Positions 51,709 through 63,982 of a stretch of 64,000 nucleotides of DNA are shown here, piece by piece. The DNA is from Volvox africanus (taxonomy: Eukaryota; Chlorophyta; Chlorophyceae; Chlamydomonadales; Volvocaceae). The DNA lies in NCBI GenBank assembly GCA_030268105.1, contig BSDZ01000005.1:62001-126000 (forward strand), given 5' to 3'. The notes below the pieces were generated by a model that ran no database searches, had not been told where the DNA came from, and was given only the letters and a program-made list of their open reading frames with translations. The number at the start of each line of letters is the position of its first letter. Within the stretch, counting starts at the first letter, position 1. The position numbers were made by a program, and so were the translations under genes.

Positions 51709-54700
51709 ATGACAGCGACGACCACGCTCACGCATTCGGCTTCGAGTGTCCCCTCTAGCCTGCGCACCTCCGGTCACGCAACGCCGAACCATGGAAGCCG
51801 CTCGAACACACCCGTGCGTACTAAGAAGGTTGTCCAAGCTCAGTTGGAAGGCTTCTCCACGCCTGTAGTCCCGGATTCCGAAGCTTGGAATGAAGGTCGC
51901 AACGTGCGGCGTAGCAGCTCCGCGCATGCACTCGAGTCGGCAACTGCGCACCACAATGTTATCAGCAGACGACGTCGGCGCTTAAGCGTTACTACTTTTG
52001 GCGACTTTGATGAACCAAGTAGTGTCGATGCTGACCCAACGTGTCTCGACGACGTGTTGGCTCGCCGGCATCAGCGAAACGCCAATCATCAGGGTTCCAT
52101 GTCGTTGGATTTGTCAGCTTCTTTACCGGTGCTCTCGCTGCAAATGCGGCTTGGCGAATACGCAGTGTTGGGGCCTGACGCTTCAGTGGCGCTGGCATAC
52201 AACCAGGTCGCGGATCCTGCCATCCAGTGCGTCGCGATTGCTTCACCAGGAGCCACGTACATACTTTCCCGTCAGGTAGGCACTTAGGAGAGGGGGAATG
52301 GAAGGATGGTGGAAGGCGACTGCGTTTTCGGACAAGTGGCTTTTACCCCCATTACAACCCCCCCATCAGTCTGTGGGACCGCAGAATCCGGCCGCCCGCC
52401 GTCAGTTCCACGGCATTCAGGCACTGACGAGTCCACATCCCTCCCTCGCATCCGTCCGGCTCAGTTTTATTCTCTCCCTCCCCCGCACACTTCCCTTACG
52501 TCCTCACTATCTCTTAACTCACCAACACCAACCCTGACCCCAACTCCCGCAGGATGTCGAGCGCATCACACGCTACTGCCACGACCCCAAGACCGACACC
52601 CTGGGTACCTTCCTCTCCGGCACTATCCCCGCGCCCGCACTCTACTCCACTGCAAGCCTCGCCAGCGCAGCGGGGATGCTGCTGGAGAAGTCTGACGTGC
52701 AGTTCCTGGCGGTTGTGGAGGAGGCCTCGGCCAGCGGCGGCACCGGCACCTTCTTAGGGTGGGCGGTACCCTTCAGGAATTCGGCTCTATTTTACATCTT
52801 CAACAGAAAAGACAATGACTTAACTTGAAACTCAAATTGAAATCGGCATCCATTTCTGTATGTATGTGTGTGTACATGTGTGTACATGTGCGTGTGTGTT
52901 TGGGACGGGGGTAATCTGTTTCCGGGGGGGAAGGGGAGTCTCGGTACGTGCACCGCGCATGTACTCGTATTCTCATCTGTTCGCTGCTTGCCCAAGTACA
53001 GAGAAGGTATGGGGAAAGGTAGAGAGATGTGCACATGATGTTCCCCCGGGCTGAGCTTTAAGAGAGAAGAGCGCATTTGTAGCTATGTGTATGTGTCCCC
53101 GACCACTGACCCGTACCGGCGAATAAGGCCCCCCTGTCGTCTCCGCCTGTCGCCAACCCCCGTTGAGGCCGCCTCTTTGCTGTGTGTCCCCCTCCCTCCC
53201 CCCTCCCCTCCTTTGACGGACGAGAGCGCAGACTCCTCAGCCGGGCCGACCTCGTTCAGGCGCTGCTCGGAGACCGAAGCTGTGTGTACGATCCGCAGCC
53301 GGCAGCTGCCCCCACTACCTCTGCTGCCGCCACTTCTGGTGACACCGCAGCGGCAATAGCGGTGGCAGCAGTAGCAGTTCCACCTAGCGGCGCTACGGCT
53401 GTAGCAGTCGGGAAAGCGATCGCCACCACCGCTTCCTCCTCGTCTGTTGTGCCGGTCAGCAGGGGGCCCTCTCGGGGCTCCATGGCACCTGCTGCCGCCA
53501 CCGTCGTTGAGGGCACGGGCGAGGATACGGTTGGAGCCAACGGCCATAACCGTCACGTGAGCAACCAAAATAACTACATGTATCTCCCGTCCCACATTGG
53601 ACCCCCGGTGGCGGTAAGTGCAGCGGTACAGCGATTGAAATAATGCTACTGGCGTACACCTTGAGTTTGTTCGTCCATGAAGGAGTATTACCGTCACGTT
53701 ACGCTCCGAACCTTCAACCTTCAAGGTGCGGCTCACTGAACAGCCGAAGCCCGCACTATCTGCCCGGGCGCTCATCCGTGAACTGCGTCATCATTGGACG
53801 AGCCGATTAGTGCCCTCCCCCACCGCAATTACGCACTCCCCCCCCGCCGCCGCTGCCTCATGTACAGACGCAGCTACCACATCGCGCCGGCGCTCCCGCT
53901 CGGCAGGCTACGGCGGCTGCCCTCGCCGCCACCGTCGCCACAACGGTCGCAGCTGCCCCGCCCACCGGCGCATTCCCCTTATTGGGAGTACCGTTGGAGC
54001 AACAACCGATTTTGGATCTTAGTCAGCCATCTAGTCACCAGCTGCTCTCCCACACGATCCTTGCGGACGGAGCCAACAACGTGGTGCCGCTACTGCCGCC
54101 ACTGGCATCACCACAGCTGCAGCTACTGCCGCTGCCGCTACATCTGCTGGAATCGGAGGCGGCGGCTCCCGGCGACGGCGCTGCGGAACTGAATGCGGGC
54201 TCCCACTCACATCCGACTGGCGGAGTCGACCACTCGCCTCCGGCGGCGGCGGAGGGCCTCAAGTCCTTTGCCGACCCCATCAAGTGAGTGGTGCCTGCTG
54301 CGGCGCGGAAAACAATCTTGCATTTAAATTTTTCTTTGTGTGGCCTAAAAGTATATAATATTTACTAAATATTAACATGTGTGGGGCATACATGTTATGT
54401 GTACCGACCAGGAGTGGGGTTGAGGCCGCCATTAGTAAATGTCCGGCAGATTCCACTGGATGCTGGCGGTGGGTGATGACCCCCCCCCACGTACCACTGG
54501 GAAATCAATGGTTTCGGAGGAATCAACTTCTCTGGAGGTGAACTACGGATAAGGTGCCCCGAAATACGGGCAGGGGAAGGTACGGTCTACTGCCAGGTGG
54601 TGGTAGTGGCCACGGGTGGAGCAAAGCCCCCCTATCCCACACACACATATTACGTGTACAACTGGGTCTTTACTCGAGGCCGCTTTCTTTTCTTCAGATA

Positions 54701-56467
54701 TGAAATAAAGTACGCAGCCACTCTATAGGCTCCTGTGACCCGTGGGTCACGGGTCGGGTGTTTCCTCAGCCCTCCTTCTGTCGCCGCTCCCATCTACCCC
54801 GCAGGTCAGGGTGGGACGTCCTGGATAATGTGGACGATGCGATGGACGTGTTGGGGCTGCTGGGCAAGACAGTCAACGCAGAGGTTGTGGGCAGGAAGCT
54901 GCTGGGGGATGTGATGGGTGTGGCGGCGAACATCGCGGGAGGCTCTTCCGGCACTGGATGGTGAGCACGGGATGGATGGGGGAAAGCGGATGTCTGTCTG
55001 TCCGTCTGTGTCTGTGTGTGCGTGTGCGTGTTTGGGGGACTCCTCTGGGCTTCATGCATAACGTTTCCGTCGCCTAACGTTCCTGGTCTAATTCCGTCCT
55101 GATGTGCAGGGTGTTCAAGTACCTGTACGACGGCGATTGCAGTATTTGTCGTACGTTCCAGGCCACGCTGGAGAAGCTGGACAATGGCGTGGGTCGCGTG
55201 ATGTTTGTGGACATATCCTCCCAGGTATCGCTGCTTGGCTTCCCCTTTGGATTCGGGTCTGAATCTGGATTCAGCTTTTTGTCGCACCTTGCCATTTGTG
55301 CACTGGGGAAGCCTCCGCTGAGGAGGATCTCGTCCAATCGGGGCGGGTGTGTGTTTACGTCATTCTCGGGGCGGGGAAGCGGAATCGCCGTGTTGAAGGA
55401 CGTTAACGGTTTCCGAGCCCCGGATTCGGGTTAAGGAATCCGGGTCCGTTAACCGTTAGCATCCTTCGAGATCGCCACTAACTGAATAACGCGTTTTGCC
55501 TGCTTGCCTTAATTCGTTGCCCATATCACAGGGGTGGGAGGGGGACACACGTGGTATATACACACATCGTGCACACGTGTGCCGTGCTCTTCGCGTATGT
55601 CGTACCCCTACAGGGCTTCAACCCGGTGGAGCACGGCGGCATTAACTACAAGGCCGCCATGGAAACCATTCACATTCTGTCCGCAAACGGGCAGGTGGGT
55701 GCGGGGGGCTTTATTGAGGCAGGGAGGGAGGGAGGGCTTTGGGGGAAGGGAAGGCGCCCGCCGTCTGCCGGGTTTGGGAGGGGGTTAGAAGGGACGTTTG
55801 GAGGGCCATCTGCACCGTGCGTGTGTGTACGTTTGCCTCAGAACCCAGGCGCCAGGAGGAACAGGTGATTTCCCCACCTCGCTCTTCTCCTCCGCCGCCG
55901 TCGCCGTCTCTGCTTTTCATTCTTTGATATGATGGCCATCATTTCCTATCCTCCTCCCACCACCACCTCCCCTCCGTGTTATTCGACTTCCCCTCCCGGC
56001 CCCCACTGCCTCAGGTTTTCAAAGGGGTCACCGCAGTCATCAAGCTGCTCGCAGCCGTGGACCCCGAGATCGCCGCCAACATGGGCGTCGTGACGGCTGC
56101 CCTGCCACTGCTCTCCCTCGCCTACATGCTCCTGTCCAAGAATCGCCACCACCTCTCAAAGGTGTGGGCGCAGCTGCTGCACCTGACGAAGGCGGATAAG
56201 GCCCTTTTCGGACGCGACATCTTCGAGGTTATGCCAGGGTTGGGATCAGGAGCCTCGGAGCGAGAGGGGCGAGAGAAAGGGGTAGGGGTAGGAGTGGGTT
56301 TTCGGAGCGGCCCAGCAGGGCTTTCCGGTTCCCTTCTGGGACCCGTAAGCCGGCTGGTGGGAAGAGTCGGTGGGACAGGAAAAGGGGAGACGGCGGGGGA
56401 AGAGAGCGCCCCACGCCGCGCCTCGTTACGGTCCCACGACCTGCTGAAAACCCAGTCTTCAACTTGA
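51709..56467 (+). CDS. CBS-pair plus DCC/DUF393 thiol-disulfide oxidoreductase-like protein, eight exons
   Basis: Exons are 51,709-52,275, 52,553-52,758, 53,232-53,613, 53,868-54,283, 54,805-54,960, 55,110-55,224, 55,614-55,694 and 56,015-56,467. All introns are GT-AG and all phases agree (0, 2, 0, 2, 2, 0, 0), giving 2,376 nt or 791 residues. Residues about 140-270 resemble two CBS motifs, the second ending LLSRADLVQALLG; such pairs usually bind adenosine nucleotides. An Ala/Pro/Leu-rich linker follows. From residue 576 the DCC family signature YDGDCSIC (C586-x2-C589) appears, then HGGINYKAAM and a hydrophobic segment before SKNRHHL. The DCC family is named as thiol-disulfide oxidoreductase-like, but substrates are mostly unknown. 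The last roughly 70 residues are Gly/Arg-rich and may not be coding. Confidence 0.75.
55382..55476. repeat. Imperfect inverted repeat inside an intron
   Basis: Arms of about 32-40 bp face each other (GAAGGACGTTAACGG on the left; CCGTTAACCGTTAGCATCC on the right) around a short GGGTTAAGG loop. It lies in the 55,225-55,613 intron of the CBS/DCC gene. A related AACGGTTAACG-type inverted repeat occurs at the end of the window. It may be a small MITE-like element or a hairpin RNA source. Confidence 0.6.
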
Positions 56468-58379
56468 AAAGGGGAGTCAAGGCTGAGGGAGTCAAGTGGG
56501 GCCCTGAGGGGGTGCGTGTTCGGGTGTATCCGTTTGCCTGAACGTATCTTGATCGTCTGCATCTGCCTGCCTAGGGTGCAGGCAGCAGGTGGGTGTGTGA
56601 GTGCGGGGGGACTACATGGCTAGCTACGGACATACACTGCAAGGGAGCAGAGAGAGGAAAGGGCTTGCGACGCGAGAACGAGCTGCCCGACCCCGCGAGA
56701 TGTCAGGCTGGAGGTGCGTGAGAGGGGCTGCGCCGGGCTCCGCGCTGTCCGTAATCCAGTGGCGGAGTGGGGGTGGGATGGTTGGGGATTGGGGCAGAGG
56801 GGTGGGCGGGTAGGCGGGTGTATTTGAAGTCGTGTGTTTTCTGGAGGTTTTTTGTGTGTACGACTACTGTCGTAATCGGTACACAATGGTGGAATTTGAT
56901 GCTCAGTGCGTTGCGACGGCAGCGCACCTTCCAGCTAACCCTGCGTAGCGGCGCCTTGTCATCCCGGTGCCTATGCCGCATACCGGTGGGGTGGAGTGGG
57001 GTGAGGAGACCACAGCCGCCCTACGTGTCGTCTACATTGTCCATCCCCTCCCCGAATGGATGATGGTGTTTTCCTTGCCTTTCTGTTCGCAGTCTCATCG
57101 CTTGGAGGTACAGATAATTGCTGCGTATGTGTACAGAGGGATGTACAGCGGTACGGCATGGATCTTGCGGTAGCGGTAGTATTGGAGGTGGTGGATAGTG
57201 ATGCTGTTGCGGTGAGCAGTGGCGATAATAACGCGGTAGTAGGCAGGTGGCACTATGCCGTTTTATGATGCTGCGGCTTGTGGCCTTTGGTATTCGGTTA
57301 TTACCGAAATTTGTTAGTGTCAACGGAAATTCCGGTGTGCTGCCAATTCTGTTGCCGTGACACCTGCTTTCGGTTTTACCAGGCCTGGGGGTCCCTGGGG
57401 GAAAGGTGGCAGCTGCCATAACTAAAGGGATCGAAAGCGATATGAATCGTTTGATGCATATTATGAAAATAAAAACGCATCCTAACGGTTCGTTTGTTTC
57501 GGTTGTCGTATTGTGATGCTGAACACGAGTTTTCGTGAATTCGTGGCATCCTTCAAAATGTGAGGCGGGCAGAAAAATGCGGGACGGCTGTACTTGAGGT
57601 ATAGGGCTGGAGTAATTCCAGCCGGCCGATTTGGGCAGGGCTATATGATTGACTAATAACATTGTAGGATCCGGGTTGTAGCATTTCATTATCGAGGTCC
57701 ATCTAAGATGTAGCATCCTGTCGTCGAAGTCCTAAGTCCGGGGTTGTAGCGGTTGAGTCGTAACGCAGCAGGTGCGTCAAGGGCTGTCTGGGTTAGTGGT
57801 AATGGTAATAAACTCGATCACGGGTGCTCCCTAAAAACGGTTAACAACGCTTTTTCAAAAAAACCAGTTGGTGATGCGCGGTGGCCGTCGGGTCTTACTT
57901 CTGTTTGTACGTGGCAGTTAGGCTTTTTGAGGGCTCGTGCAGAATGGCAAACGTCCGATGTCAAGTTTGAGTAGGGTCTCAAATTGTTGATAAGGATGGC
58001 ATCTTGGTTTGGCGCATGACAGGGGCGCACGATTTCTGAATCCTTTAAGGATGCGGTTGGGGCTGTAAACTGAACTGTTGCCTTCACGTTACTCTGTTGC
58101 CACGTGGTCACAAAGGGAGGCCAACCCATTTGTTTCGTGGTAAAGGAAGAAATGGTCGAGGTTCGGTTTTGGGAGTTACTGATTTGCTTTATTAGTGTAC
58201 GGATGTACGTGCATTTCTGGTGACATGCATCAGCTACGTCCAATTGATTAACTGCATGCAGACCATTCTCTCCAATACCGCCTCACAGGACGGCTGTCAA
58301 TTATTTTGACGTAAGTGGACTTTGTGTATGTTTGCTTTGTTTGTTCGTAGGAGGGTGTGTGCGTTTGGTAGCCTCACCT
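56468..58379. other. Intergenic, no supported gene
   Basis: Open frames overlap on both strands without domains or consistent splice structure. The longest, a minus-strand frame at 57,021-57,716, is Pro/His/Arg-rich without recognisable motifs. Some plus-strand pieces from about 57,750 may belong to the decayed coding region that follows. Confidence 0.4.
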
Positions 58380-59101
58380 ACTTTCAAACCCCAAAACATT
58401 CAATTGGCAAAAGGCTTTTCTTATTTGGCTTTTTGCTGACTTCTGTGGACAATTTTGAAAGAGTGGTTAAAGGTAGTAAAGCATTTCCGTGATCATCCGG
58501 AGCGGTTATATGGTGCGCGATATATTGGGCCAAAAAGGATAAAACACGTGGGACGACATGTGGTTGTTGCATGTGCATGGGTTTGTCAATCGATTTGAGT
58601 TTCTGTAATGAACCCATCAGGAAGTGGTCCATTGGCGCCACCGTTGTACCACGGGCCCCTATCATGAGCTCGCGGAGATCACCATGGGGCTTGCGATCTG
58701 ATAATTGGAAGATGTCGGGTTGTGACCCAAACAACGCATCGATGCCGTACGCCCAGTGGCGTAAATTTATTGTGTTTGTTTGTGGGATGACATGCTGATG
58801 GTTGGAAGTTGATGGACAGGTTTTCTACAGGCCTTCACGCTGCGGAGGATCAGAGGCGGCTTGTGAAAGTGGGGGAGAGATTTTTACGTGGTAAAGCTTT
58901 TCTCGTTGCCTGGTCTTATGCCATGATGCTTTCAGAATGTGCGGTATTCAGGTGACGAAGCAGGGGCCTCAATTGGCAACATTAGGAAAACGACGGACGG
59001 CTGTTTTTTGTGAGGGTGTGAAGGGGGGGTTCCTGATAAGGACGCTGCTTGCGGTGCCAAAGGTGCTCGCTTCCTCGTCTTTTACAACACACGTGTTATG
59101 A
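58380..59101 (+). pseudogene. Possible decayed coding sequence, family not recognised
   Basis: Successive plus-strand segments in changing frames look protein-like: SIGKRLFLFGFLLTSVDNFE, then DHPERLYGARYIGPKRIKHV, then a 47-codon frame at 58,812-58,955 (MDRFSTGLHAAEDQRRLVKV), then KQGPQLATLGKRRTAVFC up to 59,101. Stops and frame changes separate them. This is what an old transposon or gene remnant would look like. A competing minus-strand frame of 116 codons overlaps (58,384-58,734), so strand and reality are uncertain. Confidence 0.25.
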
Positions 59102-60630
59102 TGTGTGGGTCGACGACGACACCAGCACCTGGTGCAACTCAGGAATACGTGTGTAGATGCTTTGGCGTCAAAAGAGTGGCCGAACTTGGGCGGGGCTTAG
59201 ACTCGCCGTCCCGACCTTTCATGTAGCTGATAGGACGTGGGAATTTGCGTTGCCGGCTATTCCTGGAGGGACACGGATTGTGTTATTCGGTGCTTGACGC
59301 GGGAGACAAAATACAAGAGCGGTCAATGCAGCTGACCTGTAAAATAGTGTTCGATTGCTGCTCAACTGACGTGTAAATTAGTTTTATGGTGCCAAAATGG
59401 TGTCTGTAGCAGTTGTCTTAGGATTTCAGGGTTTTATGATGCTAGAACTTCTATGCAGCTTTGAAATAGCTTGCCACTACGACAATGCAGCAAATTGGTA
59501 TATCTAACAGAAATCGGTGGAAGCGGAGTCTTGAACTCCGAACAACTAGTCATGTAATACGTCATTGTATGGCCAAAGCACTCCACCTGCCAAGATTTAC
59601 GGTATCTACTTTTGAATATCGCGAGCGTTTTAGGTATCATGCTTATCCCATGATTACCTATTCATATTAAGAGCTAGCTATGTAGTTTGTTCCAGTGTCA
59701 AGTACATCATATGGGACCACTTCCCAGCCCACGGCGAATTGAAGTTACAGCCTTACGTTTGTAGTGACAAAATTTCGACATAGCGAATATGAACGTCAAT
59801 GTCTAGGAGACTGCTCCTGCCTCCCTAACGTTCAACAATGAGAGCCTAAAAGAATCAACTCGGTAGTTGTAAGAAGAGGAAAGATAAGACACATGTGTCC
59901 GTGCGTTACCTAAGGGGCACACGTCAAATGCTGCGTACTGCACGTCGCGGCAAAAACCGGGATGGGAGGTAATCCAATCTTCTTCACACTCAGTCAAACA
60001 CACGAGTACCGGTAGGGAAATTTGCATCGAAAGTGGACACAATATTCCGAAACTGGTCTGCCTGCTCCACACACACCCCCAAAAGCTTAAAACACCACCA
60101 CTTGTTATACACGGTAGTAGGAACTTCTCCGGGAGCCTACTAGTCTAGGGGTCCCAACTGCTGTCGCCCAGGCGTTTTAATTCAACCAGGTTTCAATCAA
60201 TATCCAGAAAGAAGTTATGTCAACGAATACAAATGAAATGCACACGTGCGGTGACAGGTTTTTACCCAAAGCACGGGTCCAACGGTGGTAACTCAGTACA
60301 CGAACCCCAAATCCTTATTTCTAGTACGCTCTGATTCTGCATTATGCACTCGTGTAAGCGTACGACCTGCCGCACGCGTACCGCCCCTGCAACTCCCCCC
60401 GCCGTCCTTCCTCCTTAAAAAGGAGACGTGCCCCTTACGCGCAGCACCGCACTGCAAAAGAAGAATGCCTGCAGTCCAGGCTCCTCACTTCCTGCCGCGT
60501 CCTGCATGATCAAGGTCTCCATGCATGTGTGCAGCTCGTTCAATGACACCTTAATTGGGAGATACCGCTACGGTACGGCAATCCCATTCCGAGATTCTCA
60601 GCTTTAGCCCTTGCACTGCCACCGGCTCCC
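59102..60630. other. Intergenic, 3' side of the RING-CH gene
   Basis: No supported gene. A tRNA-like fold at 59,516-59,587 is listed separately. No clear TGTAA signal (TTACA on the plus strand) was found close to the end of the minus-strand gene. Confidence 0.4.
59516..59587 (-). pseudogene. tRNA-like remnant
   Basis: On the minus strand 72 nt begin GGTGGAG and end TTCCACC, a 7-bp acceptor-like stem with one G-T pair. A 5-bp CGGAG/CTCCG stem encloses the 7-base loop TTCAAGA at the T-arm position. No anticodon arm with a 5-bp stem is found and box A is poor. It is therefore at best a tRNA-derived relic, and possibly chance. Confidence 0.25.
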
Positions 60631-62486
60631 CTAGCCGCTACCGTCTCGGGAACTGCTCTGCCCCGTACCTCCGGCGGCGGAGCTGCCACTGCTGCTCCCC
60701 GAGCTGAAGAGTCCACTCATAGCGTTACGTAAGCGCCGCCCCAGGCTTACCATCAAGCGGGACTTCCCACTGCCACTGCCGCCATTGTTCGCTGACTGGT
60801 TTGAGCTGCTACCGGCGGCGGCAGCGCCGCTATTTGGCCGTCTGGTCGCACCGCCCGCTTGCCCAATACCAGTTGCATTGTTACCGCTGCTACTGCCGCC
60901 GATGGGCCAAATGGGGGCTTGCGCGAGTGGCGTGCCGGTGCTGATGCGGCGTGCCGCAGAGACAGATGCACAGTGGACAGCCGCGTCGTAGGCGCCGGCA
61001 CCTTGCAAAGTCAGCAGCGATCCTGCATTGGATACGGGCTCTAGACTCCCCAAAAAGAATGCCGAGGAGGACGGAAGCAGAAACGAGGAAGGAAAAAAAG
61101 CGAGAGGCAGTAAAGCGGCATGGGGACAGTGTTCGGACAAAATACGGATAGGAAATGAAGACATGAATCAGTGAGGCGGTGATTCTCGCTTCGCAATCTG
61201 TGGACGCGAAGCACTGGTGATGCTGGAGCAAGCTCCTCACACACACGCACGTACAAGGCATCGATATGCCAATGAATAATGGAAGAAACGGTCAAGATCC
61301 TCCAAACAGTCAGCCAGAAGACGGGCATGGAGGATACAGAATGCTCTACATGTATATTTCATTCCGTGCCCTTGCTCCAACCCAAGTGGCCAAACACCAA
61401 AGCAGTTCCATGCCATTCCGCAGATCACTCCCGATCCAGATAGTCCCGACCCAGATGGAGTTCTTTGGCCTGGACCGTGTACCCACCATTATTGGGTTCG
61501 TCGCACGTGAAGGTGATGTTCAGCTCACTGTCCTCCGGCAGTGAGAAGGCCTCCCGGATTGCGGCCGTGAAGCGACGATATCCTTCCGGGCCAGGCTGTA
61601 CTTCGAAGCTGTATGTTCGGCCACCGAAGTTGACGTTCATAACAGCCTGATGCAGGCAACAAGGACAAAGTATTGACGTGGGTCGGATCAGGGTAGAGGC
61701 ATAAAAGCAGAGGGAGACTAGAACAGACACGGAACATGGATAAGCGCATGGCGTACAGACGCAAAACATGAAAACGGGTGCGCTCATACGTATACACAAT
61801 TTCAATTCAAACGACAAAGTTTTTAGGCGTTTGGCTGGACAGAAAACCTGCGCCAGGCGGATCAGTCAGTTTTAACACAGGTTTTGGTCAAAGACGAAGA
61901 GGTAAGACTAAACGAAAAGCAATGGGGTAAAGTACGTTAAAATTTGCAAGGATACTCATTTCGGTCATGGGGACGGGTCCGATTCGTGACCCATGGGCAA
62001 TATGACGTCTACCTGGTTTTGACGTTAGATCTCTTACCGGCGCTTCACAGCCACATGAAGGTGTCAGCGCGGATTTCCATTCGGGAAGTCTCGCCTGGCA
62101 GAAATCGCAGTGTGTTTCCTTCCTGCGGGACCGACCATAGCGGATGTTTTTTGTTGCCGTGGAAACTTGCTTCGACGCCGCCGTTATGGGGCTTAGGTAC
62201 ATCCCAAACACGCAGAATAATCATGCCTCAAAATGCAATGATCCGAAGTGCAGGATATGCATGAGCGTAAGCATGGGATTGCTTCCCTGTGGCGTGGACC
62301 ATGGCCGCGCCCACAACGTCCGATGCAGACTTGCCTGCTGCCTGCGCTTTGCAGTTGCCAACGCGCGATACAGACGCTATGGCAGTATCGGGGGCACTTG
62401 CAAGGCCGAATCAGGGGCTTTCCTGGTAACGCAGCGTCGAGACACACCCAGCAAACTTCCGCTGGCTCCTGCAGTCCCAGGCGCAT
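60631..62486 (-). CDS. RING-CH (C4HC3) protein with PB1-like domain, four exons
   Basis: Minus-strand exons are 62,486-62,335, 62,122-62,038, 61,646-61,487 and 61,022-60,631, totalling 789 nt or 262 residues in consistent phase. RING-CH ligands are C12, C15, C29, C31, H36, C39, C56 and C59, with W43 conserved. The pattern fits membrane-type (MARCH-like) E3 ubiquitin ligases, though no membrane segment is seen. Residues 80-158 (MNVNFGGRTYSFEV to AAVHCASVSAARR) resemble a PB1 or ubiquitin-like fold. The C-terminus is Ser/Gly-rich with a basic patch near RLMVSLGRRLRNAM. The first intron uses AG|GCAAGT, a GC donor, and it splits the RING between H36/C39 and C56/C59. The start could instead be an acceptor (CTGCAG|GAG) with more exons upstream. 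Confidence 0.75.
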
Positions 62487-63938
62487 GTAAAGAAGGATAC
62501 AAAGATACCACGATTCACCTTAACCTACATCATTGCACGCGGAATCCTGGACATCGTTAAGGGGACCGCCTCGGCAGGAGACCTCGGTTCCGCCAGACCA
62601 TTTTCCCCGTGCAGGCCGCTGGTCGCGATCACGCGTCGCCCCGGCGTCGAGGACCATGGCTTTCTAGAGCTACCTGGTGTACAGTGCTTAGCGCTGGTGA
62701 TCCTAGCGAGGAAGCGTTGCCAATGACTTTGGCGTCGGCTGCACAATGTGCAAAGCAACCGAAAACTTGGCGCGTAATATGAAAAATCAGTTTATCTTCA
62801 CAGTGAGCGATGAATTTGTGTCAGATAATCATATGATAATGATTTAGAGTTTGAAGGTGAATAATGCGTTGGCTTTCAGGCTGTCCAAAGTCCCGGAGGC
62901 TTGTCAGCCCTATCAATAGCACAACTGTCAGTAAATTACCCTTCAGAGACCTTAGAACTTATGCCAAGAGATATCGGAAGATCATTTTCTATCTAGACAC
63001 GCTAGGGATAGCGTGGGAACTCTGAGGTCGCGACATTGACGTACGCATCTTGATGACGTACTAACCTCGTAAACTGGATCCGTGCACTTGTTTTGCCACT
63101 CTCACTTGCTAAACTTTCCACAGATCGTTATCAGATGTGTCATTTCTATTTATTTACGCTGATTTGTTTCGTGAAACTGAGGCTCTTCAAGCCAAGCCGA
63201 AAAAGGGCGGGATGCGGGTGGAACACAAATGCGGAGCAAGCACGACATATAAACTGGCATGAAACTTACCAAAAAATAACGTGTTTTATTGAGCATGTAC
63301 GTAAAGATCCAAGGGATCATAGACGCAGCATCTAATGCGACACCCGATCAAAGCCAGTAGACACAAAGGGCATATCAGCATGCAATCTGTGTGTACGTTG
63401 AAGATTTTGTGAACGTGACTAACTTATTTTTAGGGACTCCGACTCGACCCATGGGCCACGGCGGTTAGCAAGCCGAGCTTTGCAACCTCGGCCGCTAAAC
63501 TTCCCGCACGGAGCTAAATTCAGATCTGTGCACGGAGCCAGTCAGCAAAATGGATAAGGTTGATTATTCTCGGTTGTACTCTCCCAAGGCAATTTCGGCA
63601 ACGTGCACAGCGGCATGCATCCAGTGCTGACGAGCCACACGATTATGAATCGAGCGACCTGGGAAGAAGCATCCGTTTAAGTTATGAATAGAGTCTTCAA
63701 GTATTACTTAGAGATTTTACACGCCTTCGCGCGTGCCTTGCAAATTCCTTCTGCGCATCCATTTGGTCGGAAGGAATTTGACCTACATTTGGCCATGTTA
63801 GGCTTAAGGCTTCCTATTGCACAAGCCCTTCCAGATGACTCACACGCCTACGTCCTTGTCCTTGTCCTATGCACTTTCACAATATCATTTAATACCCAAC
63901 GACAAAGATTAACATTCAAAATGGTTGTTGAGACGAAC
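62487..63938. other. Upstream of the RING-CH gene, no supported gene
   Basis: A minus-strand frame at 62,525-62,758 lies just upstream of the RING-CH gene and could hold a 5' exon, but no convincing splice joins it. The plus-strand frame at 63,684-63,950 has no recognisable domain. Nothing else was recognised. Confidence 0.4.
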
Positions 63939-63982
63939 GATAACGTTTAACGGTTTGACATGAACCGTTAACCAATTATCGC
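63939..63982. repeat. Short inverted repeat with AACGGTT core
   Basis: GATAACGTTTAACGGTTT is followed almost directly by AACCGTTAACCAATTATC, arms of about 20 bp with few mismatches. The core matches that of the inverted repeat at 55,382-55,476. Confidence 0.55.

Noticed and set aside
53083..53775. Minus-strand 230-codon Gly/Arg-rich frame
   Set aside because: It overlaps exon 3 of the CBS/DCC gene, whose splice phases agree with neighbours on both sides. The composition is that of an antisense shadow.
57021..57716. Minus-strand 231-codon frame
   Set aside because: No recognisable domain, Pro/His/Arg-rich composition, no supporting splice or neighbour context.
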